Source: JAPOXR01 sp963664715
GTDB taxonomy: Bacteria > Pseudomonadota > Alphaproteobacteria > Rhodobacterales > Rhodobacteraceae
Direction of reading: 5' to 3'
NCBI GenBank assembly: GCA_963664715.2
Contig: CAXXUY010000015.1
Coordinates: forward strand, 186,001-250,000
DNA: 64,000 nt
Of this stretch, positions 35,307-44,138 are shown piece by piece. The first letter of the stretch is position 1; every line of letters starts with the position of its first letter. The position numbers and the translations under genes were made by a program. The notes beneath the pieces were generated by a model, which had not been told where the DNA came from, did no database searches, and saw only the letters and a list, made by a program, of their open reading frames with translations.

Positions 35307-36347
35307 ATGAACGCAATTCGAAAAATGGTGGCAGTTGCCACGATTGTTGGTGGTGCCATCACTGTTCCCACTGTGGTGGCGGCTGCAAGCCCGACTCTGG
35401 CAATGATCCAGGAACGGGGAACACTGATGTGCACCGGTCACAACGGCAGTTATTTCGGTTTTGTCGAAGTGAACGACAAGAATGAATGGAAGGGACTCGA
35501 TATCGATCTCTGCCGCGCTCTCGGCGTCGCGGTACTGGGCGATTCCTCGAAGGTGCAGATTGTCCCGCTTTCCTGGGCGCAACGTTTCCCTTCACTGCAA
35601 TCCGGAGATGTCGATGTCGTCATCAAGGCGACCGGCTGGACCATGGGCCGTGACACGGAACTGGGCCTGCAGTTCTCGATGCCATATTTCTTCGGTGGTG
35701 CACAGCTCATGGCAAGAACGGAACTTGGCATAACCAATGCCGAAGGGCTTGACGGCGGAACGGTCTGCGTGGCCGCCGGAACCACGATCGAGCGTATCGT
35801 GGCCGACCACCTGAAGGTCATCGACATCGAGCACACGATGGTCAGCTTCGAGAAGACCTCGGAAGTCATTGCTGCATACCAGTCGGGACGCTGCGATGCC
35901 TATGCTGCCTGGGGGCCGAACCTCGCGGTCGTGCGGGCCACGCAGATTGGCGATCCGGACGAGCACATGATCCTCGAGGACAAGCTGAGTTCGGAGCCGA
36001 TTTCGGCTGCGATGCGCCAGGGCGACGACGAATGGGTAGACATCGTCAACTGGCTGCTTGCTGCGCTGATCAAGGCGGAGGAACTCGGTGTGACCTCGGC
36101 CAATGTCGACGAAATGGCGGCGAACCCGCCCAACCCGACGGTTGCCCGGCTGCTGGGAGTTGATCCCGGGATGGGTGAACGCCTCGGACTGCGCGACAGC
36201 TGGGCTCGCGACGTCATCTCCGAATTCGGAAACTTCGGCGAGATCTATGAACGCAACCTTGGATCGGGCTCTCCCTACAAGCTTGAGCGTGGCCTCAACA
36301 ATCTCTGGAGCCACGGGGGAGTTCTCTATTCTCCGATTCTCGACTGA
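35307..36347 (+). CDS. aapJ: Amino-acid ABC transporter periplasmic binding protein (AapJ type, second set)
   Basis: The 346-residue product starts with a signal peptide ending TVVAAAS and has IQERGTLMCTGHNGSYFGF, WKGLDIDLCRALGVAVLG and SGRCDAYAAWGPNLAVVR. It is a general L-amino-acid binding protein paralogous to that at 18747. It is more GC-rich, like the core genome, and is thus probably the resident system. A terminator-like hairpin separates it from the permeases. Confidence 0.9.
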   Translation: MNAIRKMVAVATIVGGAITVPTVVAAASPTLAMIQERGTLMCTGHNGSYFGFVEVNDKNEWKGLDIDLCRALGVAVLGDSSKVQIVPLSWAQRFPSLQSGDVDVVIKATGWTMGRDTELGLQFSMPYFFGGAQLMARTELGITNAEGLDGGTVCVAAGTTIERIVADHLKVIDIEHTMVSFEKTSEVIAAYQSGRCDAYAAWGPNLAVVRATQIGDPDEHMILEDKLSSEPISAAMRQGDDEWVDIVNWLLAALIKAEELGVTSANVDEMAANPPNPTVARLLGVDPGMGERLGLRDSWARDVISEFGNFGEIYERNLGSGSPYKLERGLNNLWSHGGVLYSPILD

Positions 36348-36365
36348 GGCTGCATTGCAGCTGAC

Positions 36366-36395
36366 GGGGTCGCCCGGGCAGGGCGGCCCCTTTTT
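36366..36395 (+). terminator. Terminator/attenuator between binding-protein and permease genes
   Basis: GGGGTCGCCC (36366-36375) pairs with GGGCGGCCCC (36381-36390, one G-T pair), followed by TTTTT. Permease genes follow directly, so partial read-through is expected, giving excess binding protein. Confidence 0.8.
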
Positions 36396-36411
36396 CCAGT
36401 CATGAGCTGAA

Positions 36412-37551
36412 ATGCTGGACTGGCACAGATGGCGTCGCATGAGTTGGCGCGATATCGCGATCCAGGTCGGACTGGTCGCATTCGTGATCCTGATCGTTGT
36501 ATCGGCAATCCGCAGCGCTCAGGTCAATCTTGCAGCGCTCGGCCTGACGGCGGGGTTTTCCTTCCTGGAGCGGGCGACCGGCTGGAGCTATTCGTTCTCG
36601 CTCATCGATCGGACCATCGACGATTCATATGCCCGCACCCTGTGGATAGGGTTTCTCAACTCGGTCTTCGTGGGGCTTATCTCGATCGTCTTCGCAACGA
36701 TCGTGGGCTTCATCATCGGCACCGCCCGGGACAGCCGCAATATCGGGCTGAGGTCGGCAGCAACGATCTATGTGCAGGTCTTCCGTAACATTCCCCTGAT
36801 CCTCCAGATCGTCTTCCTCTACGCCATACTGATTCATCTTCCGGGACCTCGCCAGGCACTGAATATTCTTGAAGTGGCGTTCATGTCGAACCGGGGCGTG
36901 ATGCTTCCGGTCATGAACGTCAGCCTGCCAACGGTCGGGGTGATGGTGATCGGTGTTGCCGCCCTCGCATTCCTGTCGGCGCGTCTTGTTGCGGGCACGT
37001 TGCGGGCATTCGGCGTCTGGCTCCTGTTGGCGCTCGCCTTCGTCGCAGCCACGGTCTACCTGGTCTACCCGGCCGAAGACGGTCTCTGGTCGGTGCCCGA
37101 ACTCAAGGGACTGCGTTTCAGGGGAGGCCTGACGCTGTCGGTTGAACTGGTTGCCATGATTCTCGGCATCGTCATCTACGGCGCGGCGTACATTGCCGAG
37201 GTTGTACGCGGCGGTCTCAACGAGGTTCCGAAAGGGCTCAACGAGGCAGGGGAATCGCTCGGTCTCGGACCATTTGCGGTCTGGTTCACGATCCGGGTGC
37301 CGATGGCACTGCGCTCGATCATCCCGCCCCTTGGCAACCAGTGGATCCTCATCATGAAGGCCACGACGATCGGTGTGGCGATCGGGTTTTCCGACCTGTT
37401 CTACATCGTCTCGACCTCGATCACGCAGTCGGGACAGACACTTGAGCTCGTGTTCATCCTCATGGCGTCGTTTCTCCTGATCAATTTTACGCTCGCGCAG
37501 TTCGTCAACCTGCTTAACAAGCGACTTGAACTTAAGGGTTACGGAGGATGA
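36412..37551 (+). CDS. aapQ: Amino-acid ABC transporter permease (AapQ type, second set)
   Basis: The 379-residue inner-membrane protein has an N-terminal anchor and a large periplasmic loop (AGFSFLERATGWSYSFSLID). The permease core has the EAA loop EVVRGGLNEVPKGLNEAGES and then VPMALRSIIPPLGNQ. It overlaps the next gene by four bases (ATGA), showing translational coupling. Confidence 0.9.
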   Translation: MLDWHRWRRMSWRDIAIQVGLVAFVILIVVSAIRSAQVNLAALGLTAGFSFLERATGWSYSFSLIDRTIDDSYARTLWIGFLNSVFVGLISIVFATIVGFIIGTARDSRNIGLRSAATIYVQVFRNIPLILQIVFLYAILIHLPGPRQALNILEVAFMSNRGVMLPVMNVSLPTVGVMVIGVAALAFLSARLVAGTLRAFGVWLLLALAFVAATVYLVYPAEDGLWSVPELKGLRFRGGLTLSVELVAMILGIVIYGAAYIAEVVRGGLNEVPKGLNEAGESLGLGPFAVWFTIRVPMALRSIIPPLGNQWILIMKATTIGVAIGFSDLFYIVSTSITQSGQTLELVFILMASFLLINFTLAQFVNLLNKRLELKGYGG

Positions 37552-38621
37552 TGCCGGCAACGCGTCATGCGCCGAATCCGTTCCGCCGGTTCGTTGAGCG
37601 GGCGTCGAGATCACCGTTGGATTTGGCAGTTTCCCTCGCAGTGATTGTGGTGATGGCCTGGGCAGGCTGGACCCTGTTCGACTGGGCGGTGCTGCGGGCA
37701 GTCTGGTCGGCTGAACAGAGCGAACTCTGCCGAGACCAGACCGTTGGTGCCTGCTGGTCAGTGATCGACGCGCGGCACCGGCTCATCCTGTTCGGACTCT
37801 ACCCCTACGAGGAACACTGGCGGTCGACCCTGGCCTGTGCGGCCATCATCGGAACCGTTGTTCTGTCATGCGTGACGTGGTTCTGGTCCATTCAGCGCCT
37901 TGTCACGCTCTGGATCGCCGGCTTCGCCAGTTACTACCTGCTGATGGAGGGAAGCCTGTTGGGGCTTCCCCAGGTTACGACAGACGCGTGGGGTGGACTG
38001 GCGCTTACGCTTTTCCTCTTCTCCAGCGTGGTGCTCCTGGGAATGCCCATGGGCCTCGGGCTGGCCCTGATGCGGCGCTCGCGATTGCCACTCGTTCAAC
38101 TGGTCGCGTCGCTTCTGATCGATTTCATCCGGTCGCTGCCACTGTTGGCAACCCTGTTCACTGCTGCAGTCGTGATTCCGATCCTTCTGCCGGACTGGCT
38201 GCAGGGCGACAAGATCTGGAGGGTCACTGTTGCATTTGCGCTCTTCTTTGCCTGTTACCAGGCAGAGGTCTTTCGGGGCGGTTTCCAGGCAATCCCCAAT
38301 GGGCAATCAGAGGCCGGTCAGGCGCTTGGTCTGCGCCCTCGACACATCCTGTTCCTGATTGTCCTTCCCCAGGTCTTCCGCCACGCGCTGCCATCGACGA
38401 TCAACATGGTCGTGATCACGTTCAAGGAGACCGCCATCGTCGTCATCATCGGCTTCTTTGACGTCCTGGCCTCGGCCCACGCCGCGTTTGGAACCGGCGA
38501 ATGGGCAGGGCAGTACATGGAGGTCTACATATTCGTGGCGTTCATATACTGGGCGTTCATCTTTTCTCTCGGCCAGTATGGCGAATATCTCAAGGACCGC
38601 ATGGCAATCGAAAACCACTAG
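37548..38621 (+). CDS. aapM: Amino-acid ABC transporter permease (AapM type, second set)
   Basis: The 357-residue product has the AapM layout: a membrane anchor, a middle loop containing a Cys pair (CRDQTVGACW), and the C-terminal permease core with VFRGGFQAIPNGQSEAGQAL and VLPQVFRHALPSTINMVVI. No ATPase gene follows; within three bases the opposite strand enters the remains of a RES-type toxin gene. An ATPase from elsewhere, such as that at 14321, would be needed for transport. Confidence 0.9.
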   Translation: MMPATRHAPNPFRRFVERASRSPLDLAVSLAVIVVMAWAGWTLFDWAVLRAVWSAEQSELCRDQTVGACWSVIDARHRLILFGLYPYEEHWRSTLACAAIIGTVVLSCVTWFWSIQRLVTLWIAGFASYYLLMEGSLLGLPQVTTDAWGGLALTLFLFSSVVLLGMPMGLGLALMRRSRLPLVQLVASLLIDFIRSLPLLATLFTAAVVIPILLPDWLQGDKIWRVTVAFALFFACYQAEVFRGGFQAIPNGQSEAGQALGLRPRHILFLIVLPQVFRHALPSTINMVVITFKETAIVVIIGFFDVLASAHAAFGTGEWAGQYMEVYIFVAFIYWAFIFSLGQYGEYLKDRMAIENH

Positions 38622-39052
38622 GAGACTGGCGCGCGGTCGTCGGCTCCCAACAGTGAACTTGCAGGGGTCCGCCATCTGGCTGTCCGGCTGGTGTTGCCGC
38701 CTGACACAGCACGTGTTGAGATATATACAGCGTCATCGTGAACGTAGTCAGAAGGCCACAAGGCACGAGCCGGATCAAGATCCAACCGATCCCGGATAAG
38801 GGCCTCATAGACCGCCGTCGCAAGGTCACTTGCCAGCTAGACGACGCCGAGTGGACTGTTCCGGACTCCGTTTGTCGGTAGCGGGCTGAACCGGCTCGGC
38901 CCGCTACTGCAACTGAGAGGATTTAGAGAATACTTGCGCCGCATGACCCGCACGAAACTGGCAACCGATTGATTCGTTTGGAGTCCTTGGAAGAGTCGAA
39001 CAACTTCATTGCGGCGCGCTGGCGCAAGGGAAGCAAGCGCAGACACACTCAA
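38618..39052 (-). pseudogene. RES-domain toxin gene, inactivated by a nonsense codon and C-terminal loss
   Basis: A TTG start (39052) overlaps the stop of the antitoxin gene by four bases. The frame reads ASFVRVMRRKYSLNPLSC, then SGPSRFSPLPTNG, then LGVV, a TAG at 38837-38839, then ASDLATAVYEALIRDRLDLD and AVYISTRA. This is the RES domain of NAD-phosphorylase/ADP-ribosylating toxins. The TAG falls where the family has the Tyr of a GVLYLA-type strand, so one base change from TAC or TAT explains it. After STRA the family's C-terminal half is missing and the frame ends at 38618, touching the end of the permease gene. Toxin activity is very unlikely. Confidence 0.7.
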
Positions 39053-39906
39053 ATGTGATCACCGTAGTCGAGACTCTGCTTTGCCAGAGCGAGTTCAGCC
39101 AAAACTGTTGAGACCGAGTTGCCGGGTGAAACGGCGCGCAGACGATCGATGGGGCGTGGATCGACATCACCGGGGTAGATCGTAGATGTCAGAAAACTCC
39201 ATGCAGCCCTGTGGTCAGGGTATGAGATGCCATTGGGAGTTTCGGTCTTGAAAAGGGCAAGGACTTCCGCAGTGCCTGGAACGACATCCCCATCCCTGAA
39301 TTGTTCCTTCGGGATTCGCAATGCGTTCTTGAAGACCCGGAATCCGATCAGGCGGTCCTTCCTGACTCGGCGCGTAACCGTTGACTTGTCGACTCCAAGC
39401 AGACTTGCCACTTCTGCCGCTGACAAATGGAGACCGTCACCCGGCATGTCGAATTCGCCGGTCAAGGCCGGAGGTTCCAGTGCGGATACAGCTGCCAGTT
39501 CGGTTAGGCTCTCACCTTTCAGGACCGACTCCGTGTTGATGTCAATTGACAGGGACTCGTCCAGTGGGTCAACAGACAGGTCCAGGAACAGGTTGACGTC
39601 CCGAACGTCCTGAGGAGATGATGAACCTGCGATCACGCCCTGAACCCGCTTGAGCGCCGTGGTCAGGTTAACGGGTTCCCAGCCGAAGTCACCGGCTCCA
39701 GTTTCGGTGCCGATCGACCACTCAAGAACACTACAGGGATTATCCTCAGTTGTCTGGAATAGTCGGATGTGGCCAATCATCGGTGCGAGCAGCGTAGCAA
39801 GCGCCAACCTGCAAGTGTGCTCGGGCGTGCTGTCAGACTCTGCCAGGAAATGCTGGAGATCCGCAAAGGTGCTTCGGGGAATCGTTACCTGCTGGAGCTT
39901 TGACAT
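39049..39906 (-). CDS. Xre/MbcA/ParS-type antitoxin-like DNA-binding protein
   Basis: The ATG at 39906 follows AAGGAGGA. The 285-residue product has an N-terminal domain of unknown type and a helix-turn-helix at about 161-187 (LSAAEVASLLGVDKSTVTRR). Its C-terminal region (about 212-285) has the layout of the Xre/ParS toxin-binding domain (AWSFLTSTIYPGDVDPRPID). It is longer than usual antitoxins (about 130-160 residues). The partner RES gene directly downstream is broken, so this is now an orphan that may act only as a regulator. TGCAA repeats lie just upstream. Confidence 0.65.
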   Translation of the reverse strand: MSKLQQVTIPRSTFADLQHFLAESDSTPEHTCRLALATLLAPMIGHIRLFQTTEDNPCSVLEWSIGTETGAGDFGWEPVNLTTALKRVQGVIAGSSSPQDVRDVNLFLDLSVDPLDESLSIDINTESVLKGESLTELAAVSALEPPALTGEFDMPGDGLHLSAAEVASLLGVDKSTVTRRVRKDRLIGFRVFKNALRIPKEQFRDGDVVPGTAEVLALFKTETPNGISYPDHRAAWSFLTSTIYPGDVDPRPIDRLRAVSPGNSVSTVLAELALAKQSLDYGDHI

Positions 39907-39950
39907 GGAGTCCTCCTTGCACACATATATGGTCTATTGTTGCATTCATT

Positions 39951-39968
39951 GCAAGTGATGCAAGTGGT
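39951..39968. promoter_or_regulatory. Iterated TGCAA operator-like site before the antitoxin gene
   Basis: GCAAGTGATGCAAGTGGT lies 45 bases before the antitoxin start, in a wider run (39941-39980) with five TGCA-containing units. The same 18 bases recur with one change at 45358-45375. Antitoxins of this family commonly repress their own promoter, so this is a candidate autoregulatory site. Confidence 0.45.
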
Positions 39969-40916
39969 GCAATAGATTTGCAGCGAACAGACGAGTGGAG
40001 AGTTGCCGTCCGGCGGCAGAAACTGCACGCGGGACAAAGTGGGCATGTCAGGCAATTGGGCCAATTCGTAAGTCGTCCAGTTCGGCACGTGTTTCGTTGG
40101 GTCACTACAGGTGTTGCAAGTCGGCAAGGTGCATCCCGGCAGCATGCCAGGGATGACCAGGGAGTTGTCTTCAGGGAGAAGGCAGGACGACTTGTAGCTT
40201 ACGAACCGAAATAGAACACGCTGGCACGAACTGCATGCATTTGTGGTCATCGAATCATGGAAACTGCATTCCTGCCGGAGTTCCCGGTCGCATGAAGGAA
40301 TGACTACTCATTCAGCCCGGGCATCATCGGTTGGCAGCCGGCGCGGGACGCTTGGAACAGCGGCAACTCCGCTCGGGCCTTACTTGAAGAAGCGACGACG
40401 TTTTGGCGCACGGAACGACGACCCGTCGGATTATTCAGCCGGGCGGCAATTTGGTAAGTGTAGTGGACGGCGGGCCGCGTGGGACACTGTGGTCTTCATT
40501 GCAACAATCCTTCAGTCAACCACCGATGCAGATCCCGGTTGCGTGTATGCCCGCCCGCTAACCGACTGTATCGGAATGTGCCATGATTACGGCAGCACTT
40601 GCCGGGTTCGAACATGCGAAGGGGAGTCCGTGCCTGTGCTCATCATCGGTTCATGCACCCGTTCGGGGGCGTCAATCGAAATGGGATTCGGCTCCTCGCG
40701 CCGGTAACGAGTGGTCATGCAATCGGGATCAAGGTATTGCGACAGTTTGATTCATGACGACACGGGGTTGCGGACAAGCTGCACGGGAGATTTGATCGCA
40801 GCCTCGGGCTCTGGTTCACATGTGCCTTGTCGGCAGGTTCGATTGGCGGCTGACTCACCGCACCCGCCTGCCGTGATCCTGCAGTCAACAACGGGCCACC
40901 AACGAGGAACAAATCC
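39969..40916. other. Gene-free stretch between the antitoxin and fucU-like genes
   Basis: I see no convincing gene in these roughly 950 bases. A Cys-rich minus-strand frame (to 40250) and a plus-strand frame (40243-40707) are open, but neither has a ribosome-binding site or family pattern. The region may contain decayed coding sequence. Confidence 0.4.
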
Positions 40917-41369
40917 ATGCTTAAGGGAATCGACTCAAGACTCAACGCCGAGGTTCTTCATGCGCTTCGGGCGATGGGACATGGCGACGCGATCATCCTC
41001 GCCGACACGAATTTCCCCGCGGATTCAGTCGCTCGGCAAACTGCCTACGGACATCTGCTGCGCATGGACAACCTGACGGCTGCCGATGCCGCCGAGGCCA
41101 TCCTGTCTGTCTTGCCCCTGGACACTTTCGTCGAGGACTTCGCCGGGCGGATGGAGGTCGTGGGTGAACCGGACGACATCCCGGCGGTCCAGCTTGAAGT
41201 CCAGGCGAAGATCGATGCTGCAGAGGGGTCGAGCCGCCCGATGGTCGGTATCGAGCGATTCGTGTTTTATGACCTCGCCAGGGCAAGTTACGCGGTGATT
41301 CAAACCGGAGAGCGCCGGTTCTACGGCTGCTTCATGTTGCGCAAGGGAGTAATCCCGCCCGATTCGTAG
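40917..41369 (+). CDS. fucU: RbsD/FucU-family sugar mutarotase
   Basis: The 150-residue product has the family pattern LNAEVLHALRAMGHGDAIIL, then ADTNFPADS, where the His and Asp form the active site, and a C-terminal RRFYGCFMLRKGVI. FucU interconverts anomers of L-fucose and related sugars. GAGGAAC precedes the ATG. No sugar-catabolic genes are adjacent, so its place here is unexplained. Confidence 0.85.
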   Translation: MLKGIDSRLNAEVLHALRAMGHGDAIILADTNFPADSVARQTAYGHLLRMDNLTAADAAEAILSVLPLDTFVEDFAGRMEVVGEPDDIPAVQLEVQAKIDAAEGSSRPMVGIERFVFYDLARASYAVIQTGERRFYGCFMLRKGVIPPDS

Positions 41370-41784
41370 GAATGCATGAAGAGGGAAGCGGCCACGGCAT
41401 CATGGCATGAACTGCCCAGCAGGTCTGGATGCAATGTAAGTGATTGAAGGGTCGGGTGAATTACTCTCCGCAAACGGGGTCCTGTCTTTCAATCCGCCAG
41501 CAGGACCACCAACCAGCCGGCCATGTTCGGCCAGAGCCTGGACTCGACGCGGCTTGACGGGTCGAAGCTGCAGAACCGGCCTTGCCCTTACATGGCAGCC
41601 GCGCATGATTCACTCAGAACGCCGGGGCAGGGCGCTGGTGTTTCCAGGAAATGTGACCGGATTTGCCCGTCAGATCCTTCGACATGGTTTCGGGGAAGTG
41701 ACGGATCCCGGACCCTTTGAACCGCGCGGATTGAAACAGCCTCATTTTCGATGACATCGCCCCCCGGTTGTGTCAATAATCGCG
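41370..41784. other. Gene-free stretch before the molybdoenzyme gene
   Basis: No gene is seen. A degenerate version of the TGCAA-type site (GTAAGTGATTGAAG, 41436-41449) occurs, but the match is weak. The promoter of the molybdoenzyme/IclR unit should lie here. Confidence 0.35.
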
Positions 41785-44136
41785 ATGTTCTTTCTGCATA
41801 CCAGAACACGGGAACATGACGTGGAAGCAAAGGTTCAATTGACATCCAGTCATTGGGGAGTCGGCCTCGTGGAAGTCGTCGACGGCAGGATCGCGGCCGT
41901 CCATCCACATTCCCGGGATCCGAATCCATCGCGAATCAATGAGAACATGGCAGGCAGCCTGAATGGCAGGGCCCGTGTCCTCCGTCCGGCGGTTCGCAAG
42001 GGATGGATGTCGGGCCGCAAGGGAGAGCGCGGACGAGATGCATTTGTCGAGATGGAATGGGATGTCGTACTCAATCTCGTGGCGGGGGAACTTCGCCGCG
42101 TTCGGTCAAGTCACGGCAACGAGGCGATCTTTGCGGGTTCCTATGGCTGGGCCAGCGCAGGCCGTTTTCACCATGCACAGAGCCAACTCAAGAGGTTCCT
42201 GAACACGCAAGGTGGATTTGTCAGGTCGGAAGGCAATTACAGTTTCAATGCTGCGTTGGCCGCGATGCCGCACATCGTCGGTGAGAGCTTCTACAGGCAT
42301 GTCCGTAGTGCCACGCGCTGGCAGGTCATCGCCGAAAACGCAGACCTCGTGGTCATGTTTGGTGGTCTGCCGTCCCGGAATACCCAGATCTGTGACGGCG
42401 GCATCGGGATGCACCGCTCCGTGGGCGAAACGGCAGCATGCGCCCGCAGGGGAGTGCGGTTCGTCAATGTGAGCCCGCTCAGGAGCGATGCAGATGCTGA
42501 TCTTGCCGCCGAGTGGCTGCCGGCGAAACCCGGTACGGACACCGCGGTAATGTTGGGGCTGGCCTACACATTGCTCGCCGAGGAGTTGCACGATCCGGAA
42601 TTCCTCGACCGGTATACAGTCGGTTTCGACCGCGTTGCGGCCTACCTGCGAGGTGAGACTGACGGTCAACCGAAGACGGCTGAATGGGCTTCGGGCATTT
42701 CTGGCGTTGATCCCGGCCGGATTCGGGAACTTGCCAGGGAGATGGCAAGCGGCCGGACAATGATTTCCTGTGCCGCAGGCCTTCAACGCGCAGATTGGGG
42801 AGAACAGCCGCTGTGGATGGTGGTGACGCTCGCGGCGATGCTGGGACAGATCGGGCTGCCCGGCGGAGGATACACGATCGGCTACGCAGTCAATGCAAGT
42901 GTGGGAAACACCTCACGGCCATTCCGTTGGGCGACGTTTCCGCAGGGCGCGAACCCCGTCGAGGACTTCATTCCCGTGGCCATGATATCCGACATGTTGC
43001 TGAACCCGGGAGGCAGCTACTGCTTTGACGGAGAGACACGGAGCTTTCCGGATATTCGACTTTTGTGGTGGGCGGGTGGCAACCCGTTCCACCATCACCA
43101 GGACCTGAACAGGCTGCGCGACGCATTTCAGCAACCCGAAACCGTCATCGTCAACGAGGTGAACTGGACCGCGACCGCGCGGCATGCCGACATTGTCCTG
43201 CCTGCAGCTGCTCCGCAGGAACGCATGGATTTCGGCGCCGGTGGATCGGACAATTTCCTGGTGCCCATGCCGAAACTCGTTGATCCACAGGGCGAGGCAC
43301 GTGAGGAGTATGACATTTATGTCAAGCTTGCCGACCGGATGGGGAACCGCAACGAGTTCAGTGAAGGGCTGGAGACGGGTGAATGGGTCAGGCGGCTCTG
43401 GAAGGAAACGCAGGATGAAGGCGCGCGTCATGGATTCAGCTTGCCGGACTGGGACAGTTTCATAGCGGGCGATATCGTCGAACTGCCCGATCCGGCACCG
43501 GGAAACGTGTTCCTGGCGGATTTTCGGGCCGATCCGGTTGCCAATCCCCGTCCAACACCCAGCGGCAGGATCGAGCTCTATTCCGAAGTCGTGGCTGGAT
43601 TCGGTCTGGATGACTGCCCGGGTCATGCGTTCTGGAACGTTCCGCGGGATATTGCCTGCGGGAAGGACAAGGCATACCCGATCGCCATCGTTTCAGGCCA
43701 GCCAGGCACCAGGTTGCACAGCCAACTCGACAATGGAGCATTCAGCAATGGATCAAAGATCGAAGGTCGGGAACCGGTCCTGATCCATCCCGCTGATGCG
43801 GCAGAGCGCGGAATTGCGGAAGGTGATGTCGTGGAACTGTTCAATGACCGCGGCCGCTGCCTGGCGGGAGCGCGGCTGACCGACGAAATCCTGAGAGGCG
43901 TGGCATTCCTCTGGACAGGCGCTTGGTATGATCCGGATTTCGACGCACCGATGAATCGCGACAGGCACGGCAATCCGAATGTCCTTACCCATGATCACCG
44001 GACTTCCGAATTCGGCCAGGGCCCGTCTGCACATTCGGCGCAGATCGAGATCAGGAAATTTGACGGCGTCGCCCCGCCGGTGCTCGCGCATGAGCCACCC
44101 GAATTTCTGCCCTTCGGTTCAGGCAAGGAGAGCTGA
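41785..44136 (+). CDS. BisC/TorA-type molybdopterin oxidoreductase
   Basis: The protein of about 783 residues belongs to the DMSO-reductase family. GSYGWASAGRFHHAQSQLKR and GNYSFNAALAAMPHIVG match the BisC/TorA/DorA branch, where the Ser of the GNYS/DYST motif ligates molybdenum. The C-terminal domain (VSGQPGTRLHSQLDNG, then HPADAAERGIAEGDVV) closes over the cofactor. There is no N-terminal iron-sulfur motif and no clear Tat signal, so it is probably a cytoplasmic S- or N-oxide reductase like BisC. The start is uncertain: GTG 41770, ATG 41785 or GTG 41821. The IclR gene follows by two bases. Confidence 0.85.
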   Translation: MFFLHTRTREHDVEAKVQLTSSHWGVGLVEVVDGRIAAVHPHSRDPNPSRINENMAGSLNGRARVLRPAVRKGWMSGRKGERGRDAFVEMEWDVVLNLVAGELRRVRSSHGNEAIFAGSYGWASAGRFHHAQSQLKRFLNTQGGFVRSEGNYSFNAALAAMPHIVGESFYRHVRSATRWQVIAENADLVVMFGGLPSRNTQICDGGIGMHRSVGETAACARRGVRFVNVSPLRSDADADLAAEWLPAKPGTDTAVMLGLAYTLLAEELHDPEFLDRYTVGFDRVAAYLRGETDGQPKTAEWASGISGVDPGRIRELAREMASGRTMISCAAGLQRADWGEQPLWMVVTLAAMLGQIGLPGGGYTIGYAVNASVGNTSRPFRWATFPQGANPVEDFIPVAMISDMLLNPGGSYCFDGETRSFPDIRLLWWAGGNPFHHHQDLNRLRDAFQQPETVIVNEVNWTATARHADIVLPAAAPQERMDFGAGGSDNFLVPMPKLVDPQGEAREEYDIYVKLADRMGNRNEFSEGLETGEWVRRLWKETQDEGARHGFSLPDWDSFIAGDIVELPDPAPGNVFLADFRADPVANPRPTPSGRIELYSEVVAGFGLDDCPGHAFWNVPRDIACGKDKAYPIAIVSGQPGTRLHSQLDNGAFSNGSKIEGREPVLIHPADAAERGIAEGDVVELFNDRGRCLAGARLTDEILRGVAFLWTGAWYDPDFDAPMNRDRHGNPNVLTHDHRTSEFGQGPSAHSAQIEIRKFDGVAPPVLAHEPPEFLPFGSGKES

Positions 44137-44138
44137 AG

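Noticed and set aside
36625..37614. Minus-strand frame of 329 codons opposite the AapQ-type permease
   Set aside because: Highly charged, low-complexity antisense of a hydrophobic permease; a common artefact.
38878..38907. Perfect 9-bp hairpin with a 12-base loop
   Set aside because: Falls inside the RES toxin pseudogene coding sequence (the SGPSRFSP region) and has no T-run, so I do not call it a terminator.
39885..40250. Cys-rich leftward reading frame of 121 residues upstream of the antitoxin
   Set aside because: No ribosome-binding site; its last part is just translation of the iterated TGCAA repeats and it overlaps the antitoxin start. The opposite strand is also open, so coding cannot be decided.
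40243..40707. Rightward reading frame of 154 residues
   Set aside because: Composition rich in Arg, Ser and Cys without domain pattern or ribosome-binding site; typical of chance frames in GC-rich DNA.
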